In this document: piece after piece, positions 33,551 through 46,400 of the stretch
How positions within the stretch are numbered: the first letter of the stretch is position 1
Layout: every line of letters begins with the position of its first letter
Assembly (NCBI GenBank): GCA_036346275.1
Contig: CM070711.1
Coordinates: 49,477,435-49,541,434 of the forward strand
Origin: Otatea glauca
Taxonomy: Eukaryota; Streptophyta; Magnoliopsida; Poales; Poaceae
DNA: 64,000 bases
Reading direction: 5' to 3'
Position numbers and translations under genes: made by a program
Notes under the pieces: model-generated
Told to the model about the DNA's origin: nothing
Seen by the model: only the letters and a program-made list of their open reading frames with translations
Databases searched by the model: none

Positions 33551-35241
33551 GAAAGATCGAAATGGCGATCAGAGGGGGGGTGAATGATCCCAAATAAAAA
33601 TTTCCCCACTCAAAGTACTCCAAACAATCTCGCAATAAAAATTTGAAACACCCAAAGATTTTCCTTTAAAATGGTGTTTCTCAGACTCGCACAACCTCCA
33701 AAAACCCGAACAATTAGACAACTATGTATACCCCTAGCTTGCATGCATGAGAACCATGAATCATGTGAGGGAATTTTTAATCACAATCCTGGTTGTCAAG
33801 TGTCCAAACAAAGAGGAATCAACTCAAAGACTACTTTTCTAAAAAGAGATAAAGCTAAAACACCAAAGTCTCTTTCATAAAAGTAAAAGCAGATTTTCCA
33901 GGAATTATCCTCAATTGGAGCAGGTGGTTGGTGAGTTTATGTTGCTCTAAAATTTTTGGGAATTTTTATCCCTGTGAAAAGTTGGGTCTTGAAACACTCC
34001 ACCAAAAATAACCTCAAAAATCTTTGTATAATAAACATTAAAAATCAAGCAATATAGACAGTCAACAACTTCGACTAGAAAATCTGAGGCTCAGTTTTCA
34101 CTTCATAGCGCTCAAACGGTGCAACCAGTGAACTCACAAATTTTTCTACAGATGGATATATGAGTCTTGCACCTTTTACAATAATAATATCTGAAAAATT
34201 ATTTTTCTAGATTTTTATAAAAATCAAAGACTTACTGCTGCGCGAAGAACAAGTTCTAGACAGATTTGCAATTCAATAAGAACTTGATCTCTAGTCTATC
34301 CTAGGGTGCAAGAAAGATGTAAAACCATATGAACACCCTTAAGACATCCTATAAGAACAAAATTTAGATGGAGGGGAGGCAAATCCAAATTGCGATAAAG
34401 TAAATTGCGAGAATGTAAATGCGGGAAAGTAAATGCTGAATTTAAATTGCGTAATGTAAATGCGTAAAGAAAATGAAACATGAACATAAATGAAGAACAT
34501 TTCATTTCTCGAAGGAGAGGTTACAAAGCCTCACATTTCATGTGGGCAAAGCTCAAAGGAGCATCAAAAACCTCAAAACCTTCAAGGGGGAAGGCTACCC
34601 CTCCACCCCTATTTATACAACTCTCGGGCCACCTACCACCCTTAGATGAGCCTCTAAACCCTAGAGCACTCCATCAAGGGCTTGGATTAACCCACTCAAC
34701 CAGCCATGCAAGGGCTCACCCAAAACCCACACACATAATGGATTTTCTTGCACGGTTTTCAAAGCACACTAACTAGACCTGCTATCCTATCAACTAGACC
34801 GCGATTTGACGGTCCTCATTGATCCACGTAGAGTCTAGCTAGCATCTTCTCCTTTCCTTGTCTTCTTGGCTTGCACGGACTCCGTCTCCGATCATCTTCC
34901 GGCGATCCCCAACCGTCTGGACATCCGACGCTCCTCGCCTAGTCCTGGCCATCCTACGCCTCACCATGACCTAGCACCGTCGTCCTGCAACCATAAAAAA
35001 TAAGGAAACTCCTCACATAGCAATGCCCACAAATATGTGCAATAAATCCGTCAAAGTACACTCATTAAAATTCATTTTTCCTCGTTCTGGCCGGTAGCAC
35101 CGGGAAAACAGAGAAGACCTCAAATTGCTTCCAATTGAAAATCCACTTCAAATCAAACTCAAACAAGAGCAACCCAAGCTCAAATTTAGTCAAATACTCA
35201 TCACAAATCTGGATAGACCTCCACATGGTCCTTCAAGAACT
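33551..35241. mobile_element. Unclassified ~1.7 kb insertion in the protease region
   Basis: Protease coding breaks off at about 33550 and resumes at about 35242 in the same domain. The word AGAACT stands on both sides (33545-33550 and 35236-35241), possibly a 6 bp target duplication. The insert begins near a G-run ('gatcagagggggggtgaatg'), has no RT or transposase coding, contains repeated words such as 'aaattgcg' and 'gtaaatgcg' near 34390-34460, and a CT-rich leader-like part near 34560-34680. I cannot place its class. Confidence 0.6.
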
Positions 35242-36840
35242 CAGATCTAATCTAGGTTATTTGGGAGTTAAGTTGCTTATTGATGGAATAGAGTTCCTAG
35301 CGAACCTTATCTTGTTGGATGCCCAGACCCTAGATGTTATCCTTGGTATGGATTTGTTGTTCGCTATTTTGGATTGTGATCAAAGAGTTGTGTCATTTGA
35401 AAGCCTGAAAGGCGAGAAAGTGGAATTCCAAGCGACCGCAATTCGCGATGGTCAATTTATGGTTAAAAGTGTTAAAGCTGTCAGCTTGGAGGATGTGCTA
35501 GTTGTCAGTGAATACCCAGATATTTTTCCTAAGGATTTGCCTGGTATGCTGCTAGATTAGGATATCAAGTTTGTTATTGAATTAATGCCTGGTACAACAT
35601 CAATAGAAAAAGACTGTATCAGATGCCTACCGATGAGTTGGTGGAAATGAAGGTCAAAGAGATATTAAAAAAACGTTTTATGAGACCTAGTTCGTCTGCA
35701 TGGGGAGCACATGTTCTGCTTGTCAGGAAGAAAGATGGAAGTTTAAGGATGTGCATTTATTATCGTGTGCTTAATGAAGTGACGATCAAGAATAAGTATC
35801 TACTGCCCAGGATCGATGATTTATTTGATCAATTAAGAGGAGCTAGTGTTTTCTCCAAGATAGATCTTCGATTAGGATACCATCAATTGAAGATTTGTGC
35901 CGAGGATGTCCATAAGGCTGTATTCTCTACTCGATATAGACATTACGAGTTTACAGTCATATCTTTTGGATTAACCAATGATCCTGCATATTTCATGAAT
36001 ATGATGAATAAAGTTTTCATAGAATATTTGGATAAGTTTGTCATCGTGTTCATAGATGATATTCCGGTATACTCCAAGTCAGAAGAAGTGCATGCAGAGC
36101 ATTTGAGATTGGTTCTCGAGAAGCTGCGAGAGCAGTAGCTATATATAAGTTCAGCAAGTGTGACTTTTGGAAAAAGAAATTTGAGTTTCTAGGTCATGTT
36201 ATGACTACTAAAGGAGTTACCGTTGACCCAAGTAAATTGGAAGTAGTATTGCATTAGGAGCAATCAAAATCAATTTCCCAAATTCATAGTTTTCTAGGAA
36301 TGGCGGGATATTACCATCGATTCATTGAAGGATTTTTGACAATTGCTAGGCCACTTACGCAGTTGTTGAAAAAGGAAAAGAAGTTCGCATGGACGCTAGA
36401 ATGTGAAAAAGTTTTTAGAAATAAAAGATGCAGCTAATGATAGTACCAGTATTAGTGTTGCCAGATGTTCAGAGTAGTTTTGATATCTATTGTGATGCTT
36501 CTAAACAAGGACAAGGTTGTGTGTTGATGCAAAAAGGCAAGTTGGTTGCATATGCGTCGAGGCAATTAAGACCACATGAGGAGAATTATCTTATGCATGA
36601 TTTGTAATTAACTGCCGTAGTGCATGTTTTGAAGTTGTGGCGTCATTATCTCATTAGAATTAGATATGAGATATATACGGACCACAAGAATTTTAAGTAT
36701 ATCTTCACTCAATCTGATCTCAATATGAGACATAGGAGATGGTTGAAATTGATAAAGGATTATAATGTGGGAATCCATTATCATATTAGAGAAGCTAATG
36801 TGGTAGTTGATGCCTTAAGTCGTAAGAGCCACAGTGCTAA
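35242..36840 (+). pseudogene. Protease end, RT and RNase H of the chromovirus
   Basis: 35242-35560 completes the protease (LDVILGMDLL) and the linker. RT (about 35620-36130) shows MRPSSSAWGAHVLLVRKKDG, KIDLRLGYHQLKI, SFGLTNDPA and the FIDD active site. After a frameshift near 36138 it continues with FLGMAGYYHRFIEGF. RNase H has SFDIYCDASKQGQGCVLMQK and LLNMRHRRW-like words, with ANVVVDALSRK ending near 36830. Stops occur near 36256 and 36606. The family is Ty3 Tekay/Del. Confidence 0.85.
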
Positions 36841-38380
36841 TATGCTAGTTTAAGAGAGTCAGTCTGAATTATGCAAAGAGTTTCAGAAGTTGGAGTTGGA
36901 AGTGGTTCCTAATGGATTCCTAGCCACTTTGGAAGTAAAGCCGATTTTGGAGGATCAGATTCGTGAAAGTAAGAAAGATGATGAAAATGTCAAAATAATT
37001 AAGTCTAAGAAGGATGAAAGCAAGACCTAAGATTTTACTTTGGATGGTCAAAGTACTTTATAGTTCAAGAGTCGAATTTGTGTACCTAATTGTAAAGAGC
37101 TTAAGCAGTTGATTCTTGAAGAAGTTCATGATTCGAAGTATTCAATTCACCCAGGAAGTGCTAAGATGTATCAGGATCTTAAGGAAACGTTTTGGTGGCC
37201 TAATATGAAGCGTGAGGTTACCGAGCATGTTGCTTTGTGTGATGTGTGTTAAAGAGTAAAGGCAATGCATCAAAAGCCTGCTAGTTTACTACAGCCATTA
37301 AAGATTCCTGAGTAGAAGTGGGAGAAAATCGGTATAGATTTTATTATCGGTTTGCTATAGCTCAGAGTTGATATGATTCTATATAGGTCACAATGGATCG
37401 TTTGACTAAAATTGCTCACTTTATACCAGCTAAGATTACTTATTCAGGAGATCATTTGGCAGAGCTATACATATCAAGGATTGTGTGTTTGCATGGAGTG
37501 CCAAAGGTGATAATGTCAAATAGAGGTACCCAATTTACCTCGAGATTTTGGAATAAGTTGCATGAAGGAACGAGAACTCCTCTAAATTTCAGTACAGTGT
37601 ATCATTCGCAGATAGATGGTCAGACTAAAAGAGTTAATCATATTTTGGAGGACATATTGAGAGATTTTGCTTTAGCTTATGCTACTTTGTGGGATAAGTG
37701 TTTGCCGTATGCTGAGTTCAGTTACAACAATAGTTATCAGACAAGTTTGCAAATGGCACCATTTGAAACTTTGTATGGCTGTTCCTGTCGTACTCCGTTG
37801 AATTGGAATGAGACAGGATATCATCTTGTTTTTGGACCTGATATTCTTAAAGAGGCCGAAGAGTAGATTGCTATGATCAGAGAAAGGTTAAGAGTAGCTC
37901 AGTCGAGGTAGAAGAGTTATATTGATAATCGCCGATGAGAGTTGAGTTTTGAGCCAGAAGATTTTATGTATCTCAGATTTACCCCTATCAAAGGAGTTAA
38001 AAGGTTTCACGCTAAAAGAAAGTTTGCACCAAGATATGTTGGTCCATTCAAAATTATGAGTCGTAAACGAGAGGTTGCTTATTAGTTAGAGTTTCCTCAA
38101 TCATTGGCAGGTGTGCATGATGTGTTTAATATCTCTCAGCTTAAGAAGTGACTTCGAGTGCCAACAGAAAGGACACCATTAGATACAATTGAGTTGCAAG
38201 AGAATTTGACTTATAAGGAGCAACCGATTAAGATTTTGGATATCGCTTATCACAAGACTAGAAGTAAGCCAATTCGGTTTTGTAGAGTGCAGTGAAGCAA
38301 TCATTTAGAAAGTGAAGCTACATGGGAGTTTGAGGAAGATCTGAAGTCAGAATTCTCTAACCTATTCCTTAGTTAGCTGT
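36841..38380 (+). pseudogene. Integrase and chromodomain of the chromovirus
   Basis: The zinc-binding part is near 37120-37250 (VHDSKYSIHPGSAKMYQDL ... CDVC). The catalytic core has IGIDFI (first Asp), but the second position reads MSNRGTQF, so Asp is Asn, and the third region reads GQTKRVNHILED, so the usual Glu is Lys. Each is a single G-to-A change. The C-terminal part has RYVGPFKIM. A chromodomain-like tail at 38208-38365 (KEQPIKILD ... SNHLESEATWEFEEDL) targets such elements to heterochromatin in the family. Many TAG/TGA stops. Inactive. Confidence 0.85.
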
Positions 38381-38393
38381 TAAGGGGGAGGTT
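38381..38393 (+). other. Polypurine tract of the chromovirus
   Basis: AAGGGGGAGGTT directly precedes the 3' LTR start TGTAACATCC. Confidence 0.85.
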
Positions 38394-41300
38394 TGTAACA
38401 TCCTATTTTTGGCTTTTATTAATTTAATATTGTTATTTGTGCATTTTGTGAATTTGGAAAATTTTGGAATTTATTTAATATTTTTGAATTAGTCTTATTA
38501 TGGAAATTATCTAAATATTTGAAAAATTCAAATAAACTTTTGTCAAAATATTATTTTTGAAAAACTGGCCAGCAGCTCTAGCATTCATTAAAGGAGAAGA
38601 ACAACAACCAAGCTACAAATGCATACCCACGCATGCATTTAAAAAATATTTTATTTTCTCAAAATATTTTTCAGATTTTTTTGGAATTTGTTTTGTATTT
38701 TTCATATTTACTTGAATTCATTTTAATTTTAGGGATTTGTTTTGTTTGGAAATCTTTGGAAATTCTCTTTTGGTCTTAGGCTGAATCTAGTCGGCCCATT
38801 CCTATTCCCTAGCCTAGCCTGTCTCTGTTGGCCTACCGTAGCCCAGTCTGCCTGGCCCGTTTCCTAGCCCACTGGGCCTGCTCCTCTGATCTGGCCCGGT
38901 CCAGCTAGCCGCCTGCGTTTCATCGCCGAACCCTAGCTCCGTCGTGCCCGTTTTGAACCCAGCGCTGCCTCCAACTTTGCCTCGGTGTCCAAGCTCCATA
39001 CGGCACGTACGGGCCTTAAAAGCATAGCCAAGCCCTCGTTCAAGGTTCCTCATCCACCGCCGCACCTCTTGCCCTAGGAATCGGAGCTCAAGTCATCGTC
39101 AGTCGCCCGTGCTTGCTCGCCAGAGTGCTCGAGTTCGTTGCCGTTGGTTTTCGTCAAAGAACATACTGTTGAGCCTGTGGCGGAGCTGCCTCGGCCACCG
39201 GGCCCTGGCCCGAGGCCCGCCCAAAATCTTATGCAAAAGCCATTGAAAATCTGTATAAAACGCTAGCAAAATTTGGGCCAGCCCAGGCCGGCCCGAGGTC
39301 TGGGCCTGGGCTGGCTCCGCCCTTGGTTGAGCCATCTTCGTTGAAGTGCTGTACATATCTTGGGGTGCAGAGAAGGTTCAGATCTGTGTTGATTCGAGTC
39401 GTTTTCATTGCTCCTCCGCTGTTTCGTTGCTTTCGTCCTTAGCTCCGGTTAAAGCTCCGCCATCAGCCATCACCGGTTGAGAAACCCTAGCCGGATCGAT
39501 GTGGTCACCATGTGGCGCTATGTCATGGCCACATGGGCGCCAAGTCGGGTTGATGTGGCCAGGTATGCCCGGTGGATGCCACATCAACCGCACCTTGTTA
39601 GCAGAGCCGGTCCCACTAGTCGGTGGCGTTGTGCCGTGGACTAGGTCCACTGTGGGCTTACGTAGGACCGTGGACCCAGTCCATGGACCTGGGTCCATAT
39701 GTCGGCTAGATAGGATTTTTTGATTTATTTTAATTTTGGGAAAATCTGGTTGCTGACGTTAGCGTGACATCATTAATCGATTTTTCAGTGCAAAAATAAA
39801 TTGGGAAATTCGGGTTTTTCTTTTTTCTTTATTTATCTTTTATTCAAATATTTCAAGAGCCCTTTTTCTTCATACAAGTTTCAATTGAGGCGATTCTAGT
39901 TTTTAAAAATTTGTAAAATTTGAGATCTATTTAAAAGTAAATTTTATTTGAGTTTTGGATATTTTTTGCTATCTGATTTGGTATTTATTTGCTATTTTCT
40001 CTCGATTCGCAAAGACATCGAAGTGTCCGTATTGTTCGAGGGTGAAGAGTTGATTCAAGAGCAAGGTCTAGAGCAAGAACAAGAACTTTTCTAAGGCAAG
40101 TTCTACTTTGATCATGGTGAATATAGTTTTACAAATGCTATGTTGATTTAAATTTCTGCATGATATTTTATGCTTAGAACTATTTTCAAATAGTTTGGAA
40201 TCTAGTTATTCTACCCAATTGGATTATACCTACCTTGTCATTTGTATGCCATGATTATTTGTTACCCAAGGATAGTTCATTATTAGTTGGTTGTTAATAG
40301 ATACAAACATGGATTGATTAGACCGTGTGTAGTTGCTTAGCCATGCCATGTTCAACTCATGTCTTTTGAAAGTTCAAATAAATCTTGATTAATGGAATAT
40401 GGAACATGTTTATGAAAAGGTGTGTCATGTGTTGTCACACAGTGATGTTGGGTTGTTGATGGCCTGTATTGCAAGATAATCAACTAAGGGTGGTAAATGA
40501 TTTAGACTGGGCATATGGCAAGAGTGATTGTGAGGTGGTTCCTTATGAGTGAATTGTTCGAAGTCTTCCCTCGGTAAATTAAGGACTTAACCTTGCATGC
40601 CTTTGAACTAGGCCAAATAGGCAACCACATGCCTGGAATTGAACGGACCTGTCGATGTCCAAGACCTTGAGTCTCTTAACCGAACTTACAAAAATATAAT
40701 TGTGGGCTCCTAATAAACAAAATGAGTAAAATAATATATAGAGATTGCTTCTTTATTAGCTAAGCGGCCCAATAGAGTATACAGATTACAGGGTATAGAG
40801 TGATTGCGAATTATAATGATTGTAAGTTGCTGATGCCTCTAATAGCATGGATTGGCCCCCTATTTATATCAGTTGAAGATTCAGAAGTTGTTCTCTATAG
40901 GGGCGTCGTGTAACCGAGAGGTGTCTTCCTGCCAAATGGTGTCTTCTCGTCAAAGTGTGCCTTTTCCAGAGATAACTTCCGGGTGGTTTATGCATACTTG
41001 TCAGAAAACTGTCCGCACAAAGACATGTGCGGGAGTAACCGCTTATCCCGACCAGTTTACTGGTCGGAGTGACTATTTCACTGGTCGGTGATGACCAGTG
41101 TGAAGCAAAGTTATTGACCACCTTGATTGAACTGGTGAAAGACTTAACCGTTTGGATAAGGGTGGGCTTCGTTCTATATATTATGGGCTTTATATACTGT
41201 AGGCCCATTAATAGAGTATATCCACGAATAATTGATGGCCTAAATGAGTAACAGACTTTCAATCCTCGTCAGGACCTAACTAAGTAAGTTACCAAGTCTT

Positions 41301-41784
41301 AGCATTTGATGCCTCAGGAGGATAACCAAAATGAGAGTGCGGTTATGGGGGGGGGGTTGTGTGTGTTGTGCAATGCAATCTATGTACAACTTGTTGTGCG
41401 CTTTAAGTACTCGATCACCCTTGCCACAACAAAAATTGTCAGTTGATGAGGAGTCTATACCAGCTTTGGAGGAGTACCAAGAGGAGGCAAAAGTTTAGGG
41501 TTTAAGTCTTGTCAATTACCTGTGGTATACTAAGGGGTTTATCTACGTTTTCTTTCTATTGCAGTTTAATTTAATACTTATAGTTTAGTCCTACGTGGCA
41601 TAGTCATGTAAAATCGACCATAAGGTCAGTCAACGGGTTCATATTTAATATATGAAGTCTTTTATTATGTTTCCGTTGTATATGATTTTGATATTCATCT
41701 ATATTACCACTGTATGCACTAGCGTGATTATGAGCTAGTGCAGTATACACAAACTGTCCGGATTTACATATTCGGATTTCGACA
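38394..41784 (+). repeat. 3' LTR of the chromovirus (3.39 kb)
   Basis: It starts TGTAACATCC and ends GATTTCGACA. It shares its start, the 'ctaggatcatcttagccatgcc'-like middle and its end with the solo LTRs at 43470 and 58691. A 150 bp MITE lies inside. About 40680-41280 does not match the solo LTR at the corresponding place, which has 'gaaaccttagagagcagtac' there, so this part was replaced or inserted. It includes a repeated 'ccaatagagtata'/'ttaatagagtata' word. Confidence 0.88.
39176..39325. mobile_element. 150 bp hAT-type MITE in the 3' LTR
   Basis: Ends GTGGCGGAGC and GCTCCGCCC are inverted. The flanks are a perfect 8 bp duplication GTTGAGCC (39168-39175 and 39326-39333). The 5' LTR has the empty site (ATTGAGCCAT near 23882), so the MITE arrived after the chromovirus. 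Confidence 0.9.
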
Positions 41785-42434
41785 TCCAGGCCTTAGATCA
41801 CCTTGGCCATAACCCGAGGCCTATGATCAAAATGTCATAGGCTAGTTCATGGTCCGAGAATAAACGGTACACCTTTGTTTGCATGTTCAGGCATTGTCTC
41901 TGCTCACCAAACCCTACCGTTAATTCAAGGCGAATATTGTTAAGAAGAGAGGGGCCAACATAATTAGGCTGTGAATTAAGATTCCAATAATACAACAAGT
42001 CACCGTATCTTAATCTTTTAGATACGTATGTGCAGCGAATTAGCAGAAAAAGTTAGAGAGACGTGTATGTCATGAGAATGGACGTATGTTTTTCTTTTGA
42101 CGAATCCGTGCAATTCATGAGAATGAAAAAAAATTGCAGAGGTTTCACGATGTCAAGGCATGCGAGCTTACATTTTTCCTACTGAACATACGTATACGTA
42201 TACGTATATATACTCTAAATAAATACACTGTATCAATCGTAGAGGTCAAATCAGAATAGGTGGAAATAAATAGTCTCACTCTCACCGCTAGGTCACGTTC
42301 CCATGATCCCATCTGAACCACCTGCAAGAGACATAATTGAAGAATGAGTAAGCAGTATGAACATGTATTGCAAGATGATACATAATTAAAGGAGTAGGAT
42401 CATGCAAAGCACGGACAACAATGTGTTTACGTAC
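41785..42434. other. MITE remnant, then unassigned spacer
   Basis: 41789-41830 reads like the interior of a hAT MITE (GGCC, CCCGAGGCC). A run of 'acgtatacgtatacgtata' is at about 42188-42208. No gene is seen. Confidence 0.45.
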
Positions 42435-43469
42435 CTACGAGTAGTAGTACGTGTGTGGTGCAAACTCCACCTCCTCGTTATCGATAATGACCTCGTGATA
42501 CCTCCTCTCGTGATGTTGCTTATATTCTTCCCAGGTCATGTCCTGCGGTAGCCAGGCAGACTTCCAATGTTCATAATGAGCCATCTAGTTGGTATGATTC
42601 TCTCACTGGTAAAGATACTTGACAGATGTGTCTCGTGCGTACGGATCGGTGTAAGGATCAATGTAGTCAAGCGGTCAAGACATGCTCGATCCGTCATAAC
42701 TCTGTCTTGCACCGTACCCACCTTGATCCCATCCGTAGGGCATCGAACCGTACGCAGGATGCTCATTATGTAAGCCCCAATAGCTTGAAGACTGGCTGCT
42801 AGACCATGAATCTACATTATCCTGGGGCTGTGCTGCTTGTCGCCTACCCCCACCACTCGTCGCGCCCTTCTTTGTACTACAGGTCTACCTCCGTGAGCCC
42901 CTCCTCGGGGCTTCCCCCCTGTTGCGATCCTCCCGATGATTGTGGCTGTGAACGGGGTCGGAGGGAGTAGTGGGCAGCGTCCGTCCCATTGTCGCCTCTA
43001 GAGTTTGTCGTTGAGCTACTATGAGCGGTCTCCTGGTACCGCACATTCTGAAGAGGTGTATCCATGTCTTCATCACTACCGACATCAGGCTCATCATCAC
43101 TTTAGGGCTTTCCTTTTCCCTTGACACGCTGGCTGCCCGATAACTTCGTGAACCCACCTAAAGCTCCTACTAGCATGTCGTCGTCATCATCGTTAGTACC
43201 ACACTTCCTCTTCCCTGTCTATGTCTGACCGACCGTGAACTCAGCCCAATCTAGGAGGCTCTTTCCACTTGTGGCCAAATGGAAGTAATGTTAACACTGT
43301 TATCAGATTTTGACATACATGATTACCAAGTAGAATAGAACACAATTTCATGTTACCTGTGGCCTTGTTCATCTCTTCTGGCGGGGATGGTATCAACCAC
43401 GAATCTTGCTGGGAGGGGTGGGTTATACCCATTGTCCTCGTCAAGTAGGAGCTCCCTACCCTACTAGAC

Positions 43470-46400
43470 TGTAACATCCCAAAATTTTTGCCTCAACTGT
43501 TATTTTAGTGTCATTTTTGCATTTTGTATTTTTCTGGAATTTATTGGATTTTCCTGGAATTTATTTGAGTCTATTTCAAATAATGTATATAGACCTTTTG
43601 TGAAAACAAATTAAATATATATAAAGTTTATATAAAGTTTTGCTAAAAATATTTTATTTGGATCCAGAATGTCTCAAAGTATTTCTGAGAATTTTTTAGG
43701 ATTTTTCCTGATATTTTTATAGCCTAAAACGAATTAAAATAATTTCTATAATTATTTTAAAAGTTAAATAAAAAAAATGGTGAACAGTACTGGACCGGAG
43801 CCCACTACTGTGCGCGTGTGCGTCCCGTTTATTGCATGGTCCGTTCGGCCTGTTCCGGTTAGGGTTAGCGCCAACCGTTGGATCTTCATCGCGCGGGCTT
43901 CATCAAGCCACGTCGCAGCCTTGGCTGGACCGTTGGGTCGCAAAAGGACACGGGTGATTTGAAGATGAAGCCGGAAACCCTAGCGCCTGCGAGCCGTCGG
44001 ATCAAGATCGGAGGGCGAAGGTTGAGCCGCGTTGTTTTAGGAAAGGATCAGATCGCATCTGTTGGTTTTGGAAGGTGCGGATCAGATCATATCGCGTTTG
44101 GGGGAATCTCGGTAGTTCATCGCAGATTGGACGGACCGCAGTCGTCGTCTTCGATTCGGTTTCCGAATCCACCGCCGCCGCGTGATTTAGGGTTGCCTTT
44201 TTTGTGCGCATGCCGAGGCTATTTAAGGCGCACCCCGCACCCTGAGAATGGCCGTTCCTTTGCGCATCCGCAGCCCTAGCTGCCGTCGTTGTGCCACCAC
44301 CGCTCATTCGCTAGAGCTCGCCGGAGTTTCCTGAAGCGCCGCCGTTCGTCTTCTTTGTTTTGTGCCGCCGTTGAGACGTCTTCCGCCGCATCGGTTCCAG
44401 ATCCAGACTCGTCGCGTCAGGCTGCGTCAGAGCCACCTATTCAGCACGCCGGAGTCACGCGGAAACGCCGTTCCAGTGGACTTCTTCGTCGCGTCCGATG
44501 AAGCTGCGCCGTCGTGCTTCCATCTACGCCTCGGAGCTTCGCTCAGCCATCGGATCTCCACTGAACCGTCAAGATCATGCCACGTCATCATCTTCAACAG
44601 TAAACGCCACCGGTAAGATTAGCCGTCGGATCTAGATCTAGCCGTTGTGATTTTGCCGCGTAGGCGTAGGCCGGTGATCGTTGGATCGTTGCGCGGATGA
44701 GTGACGCGTGGTAGTGTGGGAACCGAAGCATCGTGCACCGGGTGCACGGTGGACAGGCGCTGTGCCGTGGACACGGTCCGTAGACTGAGCGACGTGGCGC
44801 AATCTGATTGGTCCACGTGTCACGATGACATCATGCTGACATCAGCCGGTCCACGAGCACAGTACCTCGAGTCCACGGTGGACCAGTGAAGTTTCGTGGA
44901 CCAGGTCCATGCGTCGAAGCAACGTGTCAGCCTCTGGTTGGTCCACTTGTTGCTTGCGCAATAATGCGGTTTTTATTTATAAAAATAATTCAGAAAATTC
45001 GGAATTTCTATTCTCTGTATTTCCAGAATTTATTCAAACTTTGAAAAGCTATAACTTTTGCATATGAACTCGGATTTGGGTGACTCAAATTTCTAAAAAA
45101 ATTTAAAATCAAGGTCTATTTAATGGTGAATTGTATTTTATTTTTGGAGATTTTTACTCTCTATTTTGGTATTTAATTGCTATTCTTGCCTCGATTCGCG
45201 TAGACGTTGCTTTGTTCGATAATCCGGAAGAGAATTTGTCGCTTCAAGACCCAAGTCCAGAGTAGGATCATAACCTATTCCAAGGCAAGTTGGGCTTTGA
45301 TCATGTTGTACCTAGTTTTACAAATTCGCTATATTGTCTTTAAACTATTGCATGATATTTCATAAATACAAATAGTTTCGATTACTTTGGGATCTAGCTA
45401 TTATGCCTAGTTGAGTTATACCCTACCTTGTCAATTGTATGCCATAATCTAATTGTCACCCTAGGATGATTAAATCACTAGTTGGTTATTATTTAACAAT
45501 CGACATGGGTTGATAGACCGTATTAGTTTGCTTAGCCATGCCATGTATCTGTCACATATTGGGAATGTTGAAGGTTAATCTTGACTAATGAAATATGGAA
45601 CCATGTTATGAACTTATGTATCAAGTGTGGTCACACAGTGAGGTCGAGTTGTAGTGGCGGGGAGGTCACACAACGAGATTGAATTGTTGATGGCACGTGG
45701 TGCTTGGTAATGAACTGGGGTGGTAATAATTTAGATTGGGGCAAGTGGCGAGGAGCAGTGTGCCAAGGTGGGTCAGGAATAGCAGGGGTATGTGGAAGTC
45801 TTGCCTTAATCACCCTAAGAACTTAACCTTGCAAGCCTTTGACCTGAGTCTTTCTTGCAACCACATGTCTGGAATGAGACAACCTAGTTGATTAATTTGT
45901 GATGTCTAGATTTCGGTACTGTCGTGGTGATTAGTGAGTCCTGGGTTTACGGATTAACTCACATGGCACAAGAGAGGGGCCCTGTTGTGGTTTAGCCCTT
46001 CAGTGTTGAAACCTTAGAGAGCAGTACTGGGTCTAGGTGGAGCATTGTAAAGGCTTTGTTACAATCACTCGCCTTTGTGGTGTTTGGTTGCATCGTGTGG
46101 GTAAAGTGCATAACCTCTGCAGAGTGTATAATCTATTCGAATAGCTATGCTCGCGGTATTGAGCAATGCTCGAGAATTACAGTCAAGGGTTAAACTTTTA
46201 TTTAATAAAACCTGGAGGGGATGGCGGTTCACCATTGGAATTTGGAAAATGATTAGAAGTTAAACTATGTTACTTGAGAAATGTTACAAGTTACTAATAT
46301 TGATAGTTGTTTTACCGCTTTCAATCTAATTATTGTATTCTTTATTAAATACTGCTTTACTACAAATTAGCCTTGTTAGCCATTCCTTTGGAACAAACCT

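Larger units (their letters stand above)
23193..41784 (+). mobile_element. Tekay/Del-type chromovirus (Ty3), decayed, with nested insertions
   Basis: The order of parts is LTR, extra leader frame, gag, protease, RT, RNase H, integrase, chromodomain, polypurine tract, LTR. LTRs start TGTAAC and end CGACA at the 3' side. The flanks GCCAG (23188-23192) and TCCAG (41785-41789) agree at 4 of 5 bases. RT and integrase words and the C-terminal chromodomain point to the Tekay clade. A 6.5 kb Tat-like element (24735-31260) interrupts the 5' side and removed or masks the 5' LTR end and primer site. A 1.7 kb insertion lies in the protease region and a MITE in the 3' LTR. All coding parts have several stops and frameshifts. 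Confidence 0.88.
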
